Shown here: positions 33,701 to 43,650 of the stretch, one piece after another
Layout: each line of letters starts with the position of its first letter
Position numbering within the stretch: position 1 is the stretch's first letter
Source of the DNA: Coenobita brevimanus
Lineage: Eukaryota > Arthropoda > Malacostraca > Decapoda > Coenobitidae
Direction of reading: 5' to 3'
Length of the DNA: 64,000 nucleotides
Assembly: GCA_032717465.1 (NCBI GenBank)
Contig: CM064690.1
Location: 8,466,093 to 8,530,092 of the forward strand
Made by a program: the position numbers and the translations under genes
Notes under the pieces: model-generated
What the model was told of the DNA's origin: nothing
What the model saw: the letters and a program-made list of their open reading frames with translations, nothing else
Database searches by the model: none

Positions 33701-34592
33701 CTTTCAGCCAGGAGATCAGGTTTTGATTCTGCTACCAGTTCATGGGCAACCTCTTCAAGCCAAGTTTAGTGGCCCTTATTTCGTGGAGAAGAAACTCAGT
33801 GATGTCAACTATGTCATCGCCACACCAGATCGTAGAAAGAACAAGCAACTATGTCACATCAACATGCTAAAGTTATATCACAGGCGGGACGAAAATAATC
33901 CAGTCTGCACTGTAGCTGTTCCACCCGAGTCTGCAAGTGAAGCTCTCCCATGCAGTATGAGCCTGAGTGATAGTTTGGGGAAGAATCCTGATATCATGAA
34001 TGATCTCCAGACTAAGCTTTCTCATCTACCTCCCAAGGAAAGGCAGGAGTTTTCGGCATTACTGCAGGAGTACCCGCAAGTGTTCCGTGCTACTCCAGGA
34101 AGAACCACTGTGTTGATGCATGATGTCGATGTTGGAGACACAAAGCCAATTAAACTGCCTCCTTACTGTGTGAACCCAGTGAAATTTCCTCTCATCCAGA
34201 AGGAGCTTGGCTACCTGTTGGACCACAAGATGATTGAGCCCTGTCAGAGCGAGTGGAGTTCTCCTGTCACTCTAGTCCCTAAGCCAGGTGGGTCACAGAG
34301 GCTTTGCATTGACTACAGACGTGTTAATCAGATAACTAAAACAGACACTTACCCTCTCCCTCGCGTGGAAGATTGCATAGACAAGATCGGAAAGGCTAGG
34401 TACATAAGTAAGTTTGATTTGTTAAAGGGATACTGGCAAGTACCTATGACTGAACGTGCTAGGGAGATCTCATGTTTTGTGACATTAGGAAAGACTTTTG
34501 CATGTTCTGTAATGCCATGTACAGATTGTTTTAGAGTAATAAGAAATTTCCTTTGTAAATTTCTTTTTTCTTTGTGGGGAGGTGTTACATAG
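30726..34592 (+). CDS. gag-pol: Unit 6 intact Gag-PR-INT-RT(partial) polyprotein
   Basis: Open for 1,288 residues. Carries the unit 5 states and adds private ones: QAVHEY (QADHEY elsewhere), RQRNVNK (RQRDVNK), LTELIEP (LTELTEP), VLTLIDM (VLTMIDM) and VKFPLI (VKVPLI). It has the six-T form of the 3' run, so the tail is LFSLWGGVT and the stop is at 34590-34592 in the LTR. The zinc knuckle, protease DTGA, integrase DD35E and RT motif A are all intact. Confidence 0.9.
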   Translation: MMATITTLDEAKDFLSNVQTVCDIENRTKNELKLVAQQLGIAVHSHHSKDQIVGMINKSLFNVTPPNEQTQIELAKLQLALQEARAKEAEFQANAKQAESQARIQEAEFQARAKEAESQAKEAESQVRIQEAQIQAQAQVELARIQAVHEYRMKQGGTGSSSSDDFDVAKNVKLVPPFNESDLTKYFQLFERVATGFNWPKEYWTVLLQTVLTGKAQVTYASLPQDQSDNYDVVKSLILKAYELVPEAYRVKFRTTYKQDKQSHVEYAKIKEDLLEQWLNSKNVDSDFGKFKQMILLEDFKRCIYKDVSLYLDEKRIDNLSDAAVLADEYVLTHKRYSREKGKAESKYVASTQSTGNRKENKDDVSQEVNTSFTSRFQKSKCTYCSKLGHTTERCFRRQRNVNKKESLNIQSIGLVSTLESSQNSLTELIEPALRGNLNSHDGAPLLSSNVGDTLKSSCANFLSDGFVSPLDSNDRKSVQIYRDTGACQSLMLTSVLGSNFNSSDETVILQGVGNNYFSVPLCRVNLESGFVNGSVMVGLVETLPMSGVTFLLGNDIGGSQVCPAPQLSSEPVVASQDCDVPDVFPACAVTRAKSKVTGDLEDNDDDDVILADTFLANLDHSPDEAVPRSVDNLSCQELVELQVADPELKGLANSAYSEEESAGASTCYYVKSGVLMRKWRPPTASADYEWEVVHQVVIPRVCRQDIIRVAHDSSLAGHLGVRKTVARILKHFYWPGIFRDVSWYCKSCHTCQVVGKCNQTEKVAPLVPIPPFEAPFTRVLVDIVGPLPKTSSGFSYVLTLIDMATRYPEAIPLRNISAKNVVKEMLGFFTKFGLPKEVQSDQGSNFMSNVFKQSLKELGITQITSSAYHPQTQGALERYHQTLKSMLKKYCLEHQKDWDKGLPFVVFAARESPNESLGFSPFELLFGHEVRGPLKLLKECWLSEEDDVNLLEYVMKFKERLSTALQLARENLGAAQEKMKTWYDKKSRLRHFQPGDQVLILLPVHGQPLQAKFSGPYFVEKKLSDVNYVIATPDRRKNKQLCHINMLKLYHRRDENNPVCTVAVPPESASEALPCSMSLSDSLGKNPDIMNDLQTKLSHLPPKERQEFSALLQEYPQVFRATPGRTTVLMHDVDVGDTKPIKLPPYCVNPVKFPLIQKELGYLLDHKMIEPCQSEWSSPVTLVPKPGGSQRLCIDYRRVNQITKTDTYPLPRVEDCIDKIGKARYISKFDLLKGYWQVPMTERAREISCFVTLGKTFACSVMPCTDCFRVIRNFLCKFLFSLWGGVT

Positions 34593-35367
34593 CCTATGAT
34601 TTCATCATCCTTTGTGTAATTTTAACGCACAGTATGCTGCATGTTTGATCACGAGCGTGTTCTGCCTCAGTTCCCCCCTTCTACCGTTATAGTAGAGTAA
34701 GTCGACATCTCTGTTATACTTTGCGGGATTGTCATCTCTTTGTCCCCATGGCTTCATTTGCGCGTCCTTATTACAAGTTGTATCAAGCTCTCCTGGCCCC
34801 TATATAATGAGCTCAGTCTCTGCATCATTGCCACTTAGATCTGCTCCTCATTTTGTTCACATCTCTGTCCTCCCCTGTACAGATATTATTATTGTGAGTG
34901 CTCAAGAAATCTCCAACCATCTAGCAGCTGTGTGTAATTTGAGTATAACTGTTGTTGCATTTTTTCTTGTACTGTGTAGCATAAGGTTGATTCTTGGGCC
35001 TAGTGAGGTTTTTGATTAATGTTGGGTTATGTCAGTCATTTTTGATAATAGTTTATATCTGTAATAATTTATCTGGCATTCACTGAGTATTATCTGGTAT
35101 CTCATTTTATCAGGGCTGACTTAGATAAATTTACTCTTGCTAATTTCGTGTTAATAGAGGCTATTGCAGTTAACCATATATTTAACCTGTTTATTTGCCA
35201 TTACATTATCCTTATGAGTTCTGAATGTTTTGTTGTTAATTTAAGCATTAAACTTTAACTTGTAATTTTACCTAACTCTTTTGTTTTGAACCTGGAACTT
35301 TACGGGACAGTAGTGACTCTTCGTATTCTCACTTAAAGTGTACATTATCTTTCTCTGTTCCGTAACA
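34583..35367 (+). repeat. Array LTR g (right terminal)
   Basis: 785 bp. Ends CCGTAACA and is followed immediately by LINE sequence instead of the primer binding site, so this is the true right edge of the array. It has lost ~8 bp near gttgggttatgtc compared with f. Confidence 0.9.
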
Positions 35368-35655
35368 ATGTGTATGTGGTTGAGATTAGGAGAAATACAC
35401 TGAGGTGGTTTGGACATGTGGAGAGAATGGAGAATGAAAGACTGACTAAGAGGGTGTATTTAGGTGAGGTGGAGGGAGGGAGAGGGAGGGGTGGATCGAG
35501 GATGAGGTGGAGGGATGGAGTTGAGAGGCATATGAGGGAGGGGGGGGTGAGTTGGGGGGAGGGTAGTCAAATGGTGGGTGACAGAGCGACTTGGAGGCGT
35601 TTTGTCTGCGGCCACCCTTTTCGGGATTAGGGCGTCGGGCTATAGATAGATAGAT
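35368..35655 (+). pseudogene. RTE-type LINE 3' end fragment
   Basis: Encodes the C-terminal tail of the LINE ORF (NTLRWFGHVERMENERLTKR, then G/R-rich, then RRFVCGHPFRD). It matches 52820-53064 of the near-complete copy and ends in a short (ATAG)n tail. It begins exactly at the array's last LTR base, so the array either inserted into this LINE or was joined to it by recombination. Confidence 0.8.
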
Positions 35656-36415
35656 CTTCTTCTTTCCTCACTTCTTTAGTTTCCGATCTCCTTTCTTCTC
35701 TTGTCCCTCTATATGCTTTCTCTTCTCTCCCCACTCTCTCTTTCTCTTTACCATCCCCTCTTTTCAAGTTCCTTTCCCACTGTCTTTCCACTCCTTACTC
35801 ATCAACCCCCATCCCTCCCCTTTCTCTAATTTCCTACATTGAGCCAGTCAGCCAGTCTGTGGGAAACTGAAGCCCACACCTGTCACCATCACTCACACTG
35901 ACCCACGTATCCCCCCTCCTATTCCTTCTGCCTCCTCTTCTAACCCCATACTCCTTTCAGAGCCCCATTGCACCCTATCCACTTCTTCCTCCCTTCCCGC
36001 ACTTTCCCCTACCCCCTTCTTACTCTTTTCCTCCTACCCTACTCATATCCCTCCTTTCTCCATCCTCTTTCCTATCTCCTTTGTCTCTTTCCTTCACTCT
36101 GTTTTCTTTTTCCTAACCTATGTCACCTATCTTCCACCCAAAGCCTTCTTGCTATCCTTTATTCCCTTTTTCTATGCTCCCCTTTCCCCTTAGCCGCCCA
36201 CCCACCATCATTCCTGCCCCTCCCTTAGACTCACACCATCATACCAACATTCTCCGCCCTCACCCTTACCCACACCTCTTCCCTTACTTTCAACACGCAG
36301 TTACCATAATGACGTCAACCCTCACCCTTCCCCTCACGATAACCGATCACCCTGACTTCACGCATTCTTTTGAGTCTTTGATCTTCCAACATCCACACCC
36401 ACCCCTGATAACACA
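35656..36415. repeat. Pyrimidine-rich low-complexity tract
   Basis: About 760 bp of C/T-dominated plus strand with few G. ORFs here (S/P/L-rich) are compositional artefacts. No gene seen. Confidence 0.7.
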
Positions 36416-36418
36416 AAC

Positions 36419-36420
<2 letters not shown>

Positions 36421-36471
<51 letters not shown>
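36421..36471. repeat. (CA)n microsatellite
   Basis: About 25 perfect CA repeats, followed by a short (TA)n. Confidence 0.98.
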
Positions 36472-36473
<2 letters not shown>

Positions 36474-36479
36474 AAATAT

Positions 36480-37600
36480 ATATATATACAGCAGCTAATC
36501 TTTGTTTCTAATAGCGGTCCGTGCCCTCGCTTATAACAACAGCACTCCCATTTGTCCTTACTATTTTCTGTCAATTTTTTCCTATCCCCATACACAACCA
36601 AACCTATGCTCTCACAACACTCAAAATTACTCCTACTTTCACGTCCAACACCTTCCTTTATCTGCAACGTCAAACAGTCACTTTCTCTCTCACTGCACCC
36701 TTGTCCACTCATTGCTCCACTTCTTTCCCAGCTGAGGCTCTTACTACAAACTTGGCTTGAGTTGCATCCTTGTCCTCTTTTTATTCACCTTATTCCTCAT
36801 CGGTCCTTCACCCCTAAATTCCACTCGGAATATAACGTTAAGCTTTAGGTTCTTTTTAAAATGTGAGTGGATTAGCTGCCATCTTCTGTCAACATATTGC
36901 CTTTCAAGTACACTGAAAGTAACCACACCTGGATGTGTGGTAGGAAACTTGTGCATCTTGCCGGTGCTAATCACAGTCGTGATAGTCTGGGCGGACCCTG
37001 GCCGACAAGCCAGATAACTGGAACACGTGGGTAAAATACAAAGGATTTCATAAAAATAAGTAATCAGTAGTCAATCATGAAACATACATGCACGTAAGTG
37101 TGTTCATTATGAAGTGAAAAAAAAAAAATGCTAACCAACATTGTCGCGCGTAGCGTTGTGTGTTCGTAACGCAACGTTGAGGAGAAATGAGATGTATGCA
37201 AAATTTGGAACGAAAGTAATAACTATAAGCAGCCTCAAACTATTGGGTTGAAAAGAATTAGCGCAAAAAGTATGCAACGCACTGAATCATGAGTTATTTG
37301 GTACATGCAGTGACTCCCTAACTAACTAACTAACAAACAAACAGACAGATAAGTTGACCACGAATGGCTGGCGGTTGTGTTTGCCCAGAGTAAATGTTTG
37401 CCCGGAGATGGAGACTAATCAGACGTACTAATCTGGGCAGGTAGGGAGAATGAAAAAAATAAATAGATTCGTCGTATGTAGTACAACATAAAATAGCTTT
37501 CTCCACCTACGTACGTGCGGAAACTGGTGGGTATGACGTAAGAACTGAACAGAGTGAGGTGTAATTATATGTATATTTGGGAAGAAGTTGAAATAATATG
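36480..37600. other. Unassigned non-coding DNA
   Basis: C/T-leaning to about 36830, then AT-rich with an A-run at 37119-37128 and a short (AACT)n/(AAAC)n run at 37318-37345. No convincing gene or known repeat. Confidence 0.5.
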
Positions 37601-37627
37601 AAACAGTTACGTACATCAGGCCTGATA

Positions 37628-37840
37628 ACTCTCGGGGGTCTGTTGGGTATTGGAAGGGTAGTGAGGGACAAGGAGGGAGGGATGGGGTGGGGTTGGAGGG
37701 AGGACGAGGCTAACAGGAAGGGAGGAGGGGCAAGAGAGGGTGGAAAAGGATGCATGTGGTGGTGGGAGGAGAGATGCAGGTGCGTGGAGGGGTGGGAGAG
37801 TGATGGGGGACAAGGAAGGAGTGAGGGAATGGAGTAGAGG
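37628..37840 (+). repeat. Purine-rich, G-run tract
   Basis: Many GGG and GGGG runs separated by short spacers on the plus strand; compatible with G-quadruplex formation. No coding evidence. Confidence 0.55.
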
Positions 37841-38394
37841 GTGGCATGGAGGCGGCCGAGAGGAGGGGTGCCCTCCCCCACCGCTAGGGTTGGTCTGATC
37901 CCCCCTCACCCCACATCAGGGGCTAGTTCTCATTGGCCTGAAGCCATGTACGTCATAATCGGGGTGGAACAAGCGCTCAACACTTTTTTACAGGCCCCGC
38001 TCAATTGATGCGATTAGGCATTTTGCAATAAAACTCAAATCACATCAATTTATGCAATTAGGACTTTAGGGGTTAATAATAATAATAATAATAATAATAA
38101 TGATAACCAGAAGAATCCACCTTCGAGATTAATGTTTTTCTGTAGTAGCTCAAAAACCGTTGGTCAAACTGCCAACAAGAAGTATACAGACCTGGCCCAA
38201 GACCAGACAGATATTTTCGGGCCAAGATGTGCCTCATTACCTCGCCCGGAGGGAGTCCGGCCAGGTATTGCTTTTGGTCGAGTTTCTTTGCTTCGTATTT
38301 GTTAGAAACACTACAAATAAACAGCTATATGAAATTACGTGAAACTTTCAGGATATATGGGCACTGATCCCTTTTGAATGTAATCGACTGACCC
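37841..38394. other. Unassigned non-coding DNA with (AAT)n
   Basis: Contains an (AAT)n microsatellite at 38071-38104 and two similar neighbouring segments around 38006-38050 (gcgattaggcattttgc / gcaattaggacttt). No gene seen. Confidence 0.5.
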
Positions 38395-39035
38395 TGAAAA
38401 ATCAAAATCAAGGTCACGGATTTTCAGAGGGCTATAACTTGACGCAGGTCACAGAGACATTTAGTTTTATCACCAAACAGTAATTTCCATATATGCTTTC
38501 ATTTGGCACTAAGACCTTTGGCCCTGAATGACCTTTAACGGTTAGACTCAAAGTCTCGGATATTCAGGGGGCTATGACTCGAAACTGTTTGCAGATAAAT
38601 ATTTACTATTTTCAACATAAAGGAAGTCCCACATGGGTTTTTAATTGGTACCATGAATTTTGATCTTAAGTGACCATTAAAGGTCAAACTCAAGGTCACG
38701 GTTATGCAGGAGGCAATAACTGGAAAGTGGCTGAAGATAGAGAGATATCTAGTATTATCAACATATAGGAAGCCCCATATGGATTTTTGATTGATACCAT
38801 GACCTTTGCCTTAAGTGACATTGAAAGGTCAAACTTAAGGTCATGGATTTTTAAGGGGCTATAACTCGAAACTGGCTGAAAATAGATATTTACTATTATC
38901 AAGTTATAGGAAGTTTCATATGGGCTTTCATATGGCACCATGACCTTTTGACCTTCAGTGACCATGAAAGGTTAAATGGAAGATCACGGATTTTCAGAGG
39001 GCTATAAACTGAAAACTGTTGAAAATAAAATAACT
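38395..39035. repeat. ~142-bp diverged minisatellite with AGGTCA half-sites
   Basis: Five diverged copies. Equivalent positions of the aaggtcacgg motif are 38411, 38551, 38693, 38839 and 38981, spaced 140-146 bp. Each unit also has gggctataactcgaaactg-like and atatgggctttcat-like parts. Copies at 38681-38698 and 38827-38844 hold two AGGTCA half-sites as direct repeats with 6-nt spacing. Confidence 0.8.
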
Positions 39036-39880
39036 GCTGTCGGCCAAGGTTTGTTGTGCCTGACACTACTTGTTGATTTTTTTTTCCCCTGTAAGGAAGA
39101 ACAATTGAAAATTATTGAAAACTGGATTTTCCTAAATATCGTAATGTCACGCATAACTGACCTTCAGTTTTTTCCATACAAATGTGTGAAAAATAATTTC
39201 ATCACAGGATTTCCTTCCTTGGTCATGTATTTATAACAGTATTTGAGTAAACTGAGGTTGAATATTCTTGATTTTTGGACATTTATTGGACCTGTGATCT
39301 TGAAAAGTAGATCAAGTTTTCTGGAAGTAGTCAATGTAATAGCGTTGTGGTGGTGTACATCATCATTTAGTATGACGAGAATTGAGGCGAAAAGTGACAG
39401 AATAATAATAATAATAAAAATAATAATAATAATAATAAAATATATAGATGTTCAATTTCTTTCTGTGCATTCAGAGAAAAAATGGCAACTTCATACCCAG
39501 TGCTGCGGTATGTATGCCGATTTCCTTGAAGTCGATATGCTCACGTTCCCCCAATTCTGGTTATTTTTATGTTAGGGAGCGGGCTGACCCCTCAAGAATT
39601 ACTGGAAGGGACACTCTCCCCAAATATGGCATAACAACCGAGAGTTCATTGTACAGAATGTGGTTTGATATGAAAATCATATCTGCATACCAGTCAGAGA
39701 TTCTTAGAGTTTTTAATTTCCTGAGGAGGGCTGACCCCCCTAAAAATCATGGTTGGACAGCTGCGTGTAACGGAAGGCCTTCCCAGTAACTAACGTCCCT
39801 CAAACTGCCTTGTTAATTTGTTTTTCAGGTGACAAACTATCCTGGACCAGCACTCCCAAATCTTTCTCTTCTTTCGCTTT
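39036..39880. other. Unassigned non-coding DNA
   Basis: AT-rich, with (AAT)n at 39400-39442 and two related gggctgacccc segments at ~39581 and ~39728. No gene seen. Confidence 0.5.
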
Positions 39881-39895
39881 TGTGACTGGTGACTG

Positions 39896-39897
<2 letters not shown>

Positions 39898-39950
<53 letters not shown>
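39898..39950. repeat. (TG)n microsatellite
   Basis: About 26 perfect repeats. Confidence 0.98.
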
Positions 39951-40002
39951 TTTTCTTACTCACCTAATTGTTTTTACCTACTTGTATCTTTACCGGAATG
40001 AG

Positions 40003-41438
40003 TCAAGCTCGTAGTGTCCCGTGTATTAGAACATTTTTTTCATATAAATCCTTTAATTCATGAATAGTTTTGGCCCACACTATTTCATTCGTTAGTGCAT
40101 TCCACTGATCAATTGCCCTATTTGGGAAACTGACTCTCTTTACGCCTTTATCGCCTCTCATTTTATGTAATTTTTTACAGTGTCCTCTTGCTGATGCTTC
40201 CCCATAGGGTATGTATTCATTTATGTTTATTTTCTCTTTGCGAGAGATCCATTTATATAGCATAATCATGTCTCCTCTTTTCCTTCTCTCCTGTAGTGTT
40301 GGTAGATTCAGATTTTCTAGTCATTCTTCGTGGCTGAGATCCCTTAAGCTTGGTACCCATCTTGCAGCTGCCCTTAGTACTTTTTCAATCTTATCTATGT
40401 GTTTTTTGAGATAAGGATTCTAGACTACTGATGCATACTCCAGGCTTGGTCTGATGAATGACGTTCTTATCTTTCTCAGCGTATCCTCATTTATATATGT
40501 GAATGCTATTCTCATATTAGCATGTAATGTATACATGTTACATACCTTCTCACTGATGTGGTCAGCTGGAGATAGTCTGTTATTGATCATCACTCCTAGG
40601 TACTTCTTCATTTCTGGTATATGTAGGGTTGATCTTCCTAATTATAATCCCAATCTAGTCTTTTCTCGCTTTTCCAGACTTAATATATGACTCTTGTCCA
40701 CATTAAATTCCATTTGCCATGTCTTGTACCCTTCATGAAGTTTATTTAATTCCCCTTGCAGCTCTTTGCAAGAAATTGTGTTAGTAACTTTCTTTTGTAT
40801 TTTTGCATTAACTGCAAACATAGATAGCGTTCATTTCCAATGTTACTGTCTACGTAATTTATATATACTAAAAACATAATTGGTGCCAGCACTGAACCCT
40901 GTGGTACTCCGTTAGTCACTTCCCTCCATGATGAGTAATTTCCCTTTAATACTGTTCTCATTTCCCTTTTTCTGTTAAAATCCTGCATCCAACAGTACAG
41001 ATTGCCTTGGATACCACCTTGATGGTACAGTTTCCATAAAAGTCTTTGGTGCGATACTCTCAAATGCTTTCTTGAAATCTAGATAAATACTGTCCAACCA
41101 TTCTTCTCTTTTCTGTAATGTTTCTGTAACTCTATTATAGTAGCTTAATAGATTAGTAACGCATGATTTTCCCTTTCTAAAACCGAACTGTCTTTCTGTT
41201 ATCATACTGTGTTCTTCTAGATGGTTTACCCAAACTTTTCTTTTCAGCTTTTCTAGTATCTTACAACACTGGCCAGTAATATTGGTCGGTAGTTTAGTGG
41301 ATTCTGTCTATTCCTTTTCATGAATAGGGGAACAATGTTTGCTTTCTTCCAAATATCAGGTAGTTTACCTTGACCTATGGATTCCTTGAATATTAAATAC
41401 AATGGTCTGCTTAACTCTGTTGCACATTCATGTAGCAC
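40003..41438 (-). pseudogene. CR1-like LINE reverse transcriptase remnant
   Basis: Read on the minus strand from 41438 down, ORF pieces give RT motifs in order: RPLYLIFKESIGQGKLPDIW and IVPLF...NPLNYRPI (41253-41438); QFGFRKGKSCVTNLLSYY and YLDFKKAFESI, with motif A Asp (40975-41205); WREVTNGVPQGSVLAPIMF (40746-41063); then LGVMINNRLSPADHI and IRTSFIRPSLEYASVV (40420-40611) and the C-terminal SFPNRAIDQWNALTNEIV (40003-40269). Several frameshifts and stops separate them. The catalytic FADD motif reads FAVN at about 40803-40822, so the enzyme is dead. The endonuclease half is missing; the 5' side ends at a (GT)n tract. Confidence 0.8.
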
Positions 41439-41465
41439 CCAACCTGAAATTTCGTCAGGGCCATT

Positions 41466-41467
<2 letters not shown>

Positions 41468-41548
<81 letters not shown>
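41468..41548. repeat. (GT)n microsatellite
   Basis: About 40 perfect repeats at the 5' truncation edge of the CR1-like LINE. Confidence 0.98.
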
Positions 41549-41553
<5 letters not shown>

Positions 41554-43116
41554 TCACAATAATTTACTAGTTATATTAAAGGATGTCAATGTAAATATGT
41601 TCCTAACGTGCTGTTCAGTTAACTTCAGTATCGAGCTGCCTTTTTATATTGTATTTTGACTATCTTAGGAAATATCAACCTACAGGTAGAAGTCTTAAGC
41701 GTTCATTTAGATCAGTGGTGCCCAAAGTGGGCGGTGGTCCGGAAAGATCCAGTGGGCCGGTGAGGTACGGTGGGACCGTGAGGAAAAACGGCACGGTAGG
41801 GGGGGTGGCAGGGTGGCATCAGAACCAAGTAAGCATTCTTATTTTTTACACAATATATATGACAAAATTTAAGTCACAAACACTTAAGTGACATGTATGC
41901 TTTACAAAAAAAGAAAAAAAAAGAATTGTACACGAAAGCATGGTTTTATTTTATTTTGTGGTTCGAAGTCAGAGTTTAAAGTGCGAACGTTTGCCAGTGC
42001 TAGAATATCCATTAGTGTGTGTGTCAGGAAGTAACTGGTTAATAAATAATCATATATAGTATATGTATTTGTTTACCGCTTTAATTCCCTAAATATAGCT
42101 TTGCATGTGGCTTCAAAATGCTCGCTCACCACACCACTCATGTGGGGAGGTGGGAGTAGGGGGGCCTCCTAAATAGCCTAGGCCATTTAGGAGGAAAATT
42201 GAAATGACGCCCCTGAATAAATCCTCAGGAAAACAACGTCGCATTGTTATCAACACCCACACTTGTTTAAAGAGTAGAGTAGACTGTAGCACCAGTCGAG
42301 CAGGGCAGTACTGCCAAGGTGGATGGAAAGCTGATGACATGGAGAGCTGGAGCTCCCGTTTCATCAGCCCTCAGGAGGTCCCAACCATCCCCTTTTGCTG
42401 AACTTTTTCAGTGTCTCAGTAACACAGAGAGTAGACCAGAATGCTTTCCAATACAAGTTTCTCCACTATCAACACCAAACTACATGCACAATACACACCA
42501 CACTTCCTTTTCAAAATTTTCAAAAATGGCGTCAAAAAACATCGGCCGTATTACAAGTCAAATCCGATCACCTTCGGGAGGGAAGGTTATGGTGTGTTTG
42601 TATTACTAGTCATCGTTTTCCCGATCGATTGTTGGAACTTTCGTGTGCGTATCGTCGGGAGGTCCCCCCTACCGAAGGTGACTTCCCGATGCAAAAAAAT
42701 AGTGTTATTTTTATCTGTTATGAAAACAAGACGAAATTGTTGCAATCCCATTGATTAGGAAAAATAATGATAAACCAATGGATCAACAAATAACCATCGG
42801 GAAGGAAGTATTTATTTTATTTGAGGAAGATGTGGATCCCGGTGAAAATGTACGACCATAACAACAACAACTCCACCCGAATGGTTTACATATTTCAATA
42901 AGACAACCTTCGGAGCATAAATTGAAGGCATGTAGTAACATCTACTGTTTACCTGCATCATTTTTGTACGGCAATACGTGATCTGACGGTCCACTTTTAA
43001 CATTAATACCATCGTGAAGCTCACATCATGGGTAGCCCAAGTGATTGCTACCCTGCTCTCGATTTCTTTCCTAAGCATGCAACCAAATATTACTATTACA
43101 TGCCAGGTACGAAATC
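41549..43116. other. Unassigned DNA with possible transposon ends
   Basis: CAGTGGTGCCCAAAGTGGGC at 41713 resembles a hAT-family terminus, but no matching inverted end was found. A 30-bp near-perfect palindrome lies at 42165-42194 (cctcctaaat...atttaggagg, one mismatch pair). No gene seen. Confidence 0.4.
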
Positions 43117-43527
43117 TAAGCAGACCTGGTCCACTTCAAGAATTTACTGTTAGGCCAGAAAATTCTTGTAATATGGCATACACTGAGGCCGAATGTCTCG
43201 CATCGGTATATGACAACCTGACAAAACTGTTACCATCCTGCTTTGTCGTCATAGTTATATGAATAATAATTATCATCATCATCATCATCACATGTTATTA
43301 GGCACGACACAGAGGAGGACAAATACTGTAATAGCATGTGTCGATGCAATGCAGAATGTTTGCCATGACAGAAGGTTGAGCTGCTGTCAAACATTAATTT
43401 TGTATTACTATGACTCTAACATAACAGCATATTATGGCACTGGTTGGCTTCATATGTCACAGCTGTTTTCGCGTGTTTTATCAGGGAGATTATGGTGTTT
43501 GTCCTCGTCTGTATCATGCATATTAAA

Positions 43528-43650
43528 ATGTGATTACTACTACTACTACTACTACTACTGCTACTACTACTACTACTACTACTGGTAGTAGTAGTACTAC
43601 TACTACTACTATTGCTACTACTACTATTGTTATTATTATTATTATTATAA
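43528..43650. repeat. (TAC)n / (TAG)n / (ATT)n trinucleotide tract
   Basis: Sits at the spacer-arm junction of foldback copy 1; the equivalent junctions in copy 2 are also trinucleotide tracts. Confidence 0.9.

Larger units (their letters stand above)
6501..35367 (+). mobile_element. Tandem array of a Gmr1-like Ty3/gypsy retrotransposon (7 LTRs, 6 internal regions)
   Basis: LTR starts (TGTTACATAG) lie at 10942, 15671, 20399, 25126, 29852 and 34583, and LTR ends (...CCGTAACA) at 7004, 11732, 16462, 21188, 25914, 30644 and 35367. Period is 4,726-4,731 bp. Neighbouring internal regions share one LTR, with no target-site duplication or host DNA between units. LTR termini are inverted (TGTTAC / GTAACA). 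The left end is lost in the assembly gap; the right LTR abuts a LINE 3' fragment. Units are almost identical at base level, with a small set of diagnostic substitutions ordered along the array. Confidence 0.92.

Noticed and set aside
11089..35019. LTR ORFs starting MSSLCPHGF
   Set aside because: Present in each LTR because LTRs are copies; frames vary with T-run length and there is no family resemblance.
6501..35367. Tandem array as a circular permutation of an ordinary gypsy element, giving a false integrase-RT order
   Set aside because: LTR, primer site, gag, protease, integrase, RT stub, polypurine tract and LTR follow in one frame in each unit. Permutation of a circle would not put RT between integrase and the 3' LTR while leaving protease fused to integrase.
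6501..35367. Array as pure assembly duplication
   Set aside because: The units carry different, ordered substitutions and small LTR indels, which simple duplication of one contig would not create. Collapse or wrong copy number remains possible.
35968..36848. S/P/L-rich and T/H-rich ORFs in the pyrimidine tract
   Set aside because: Low-complexity composition, overlapping in several frames, no domain.
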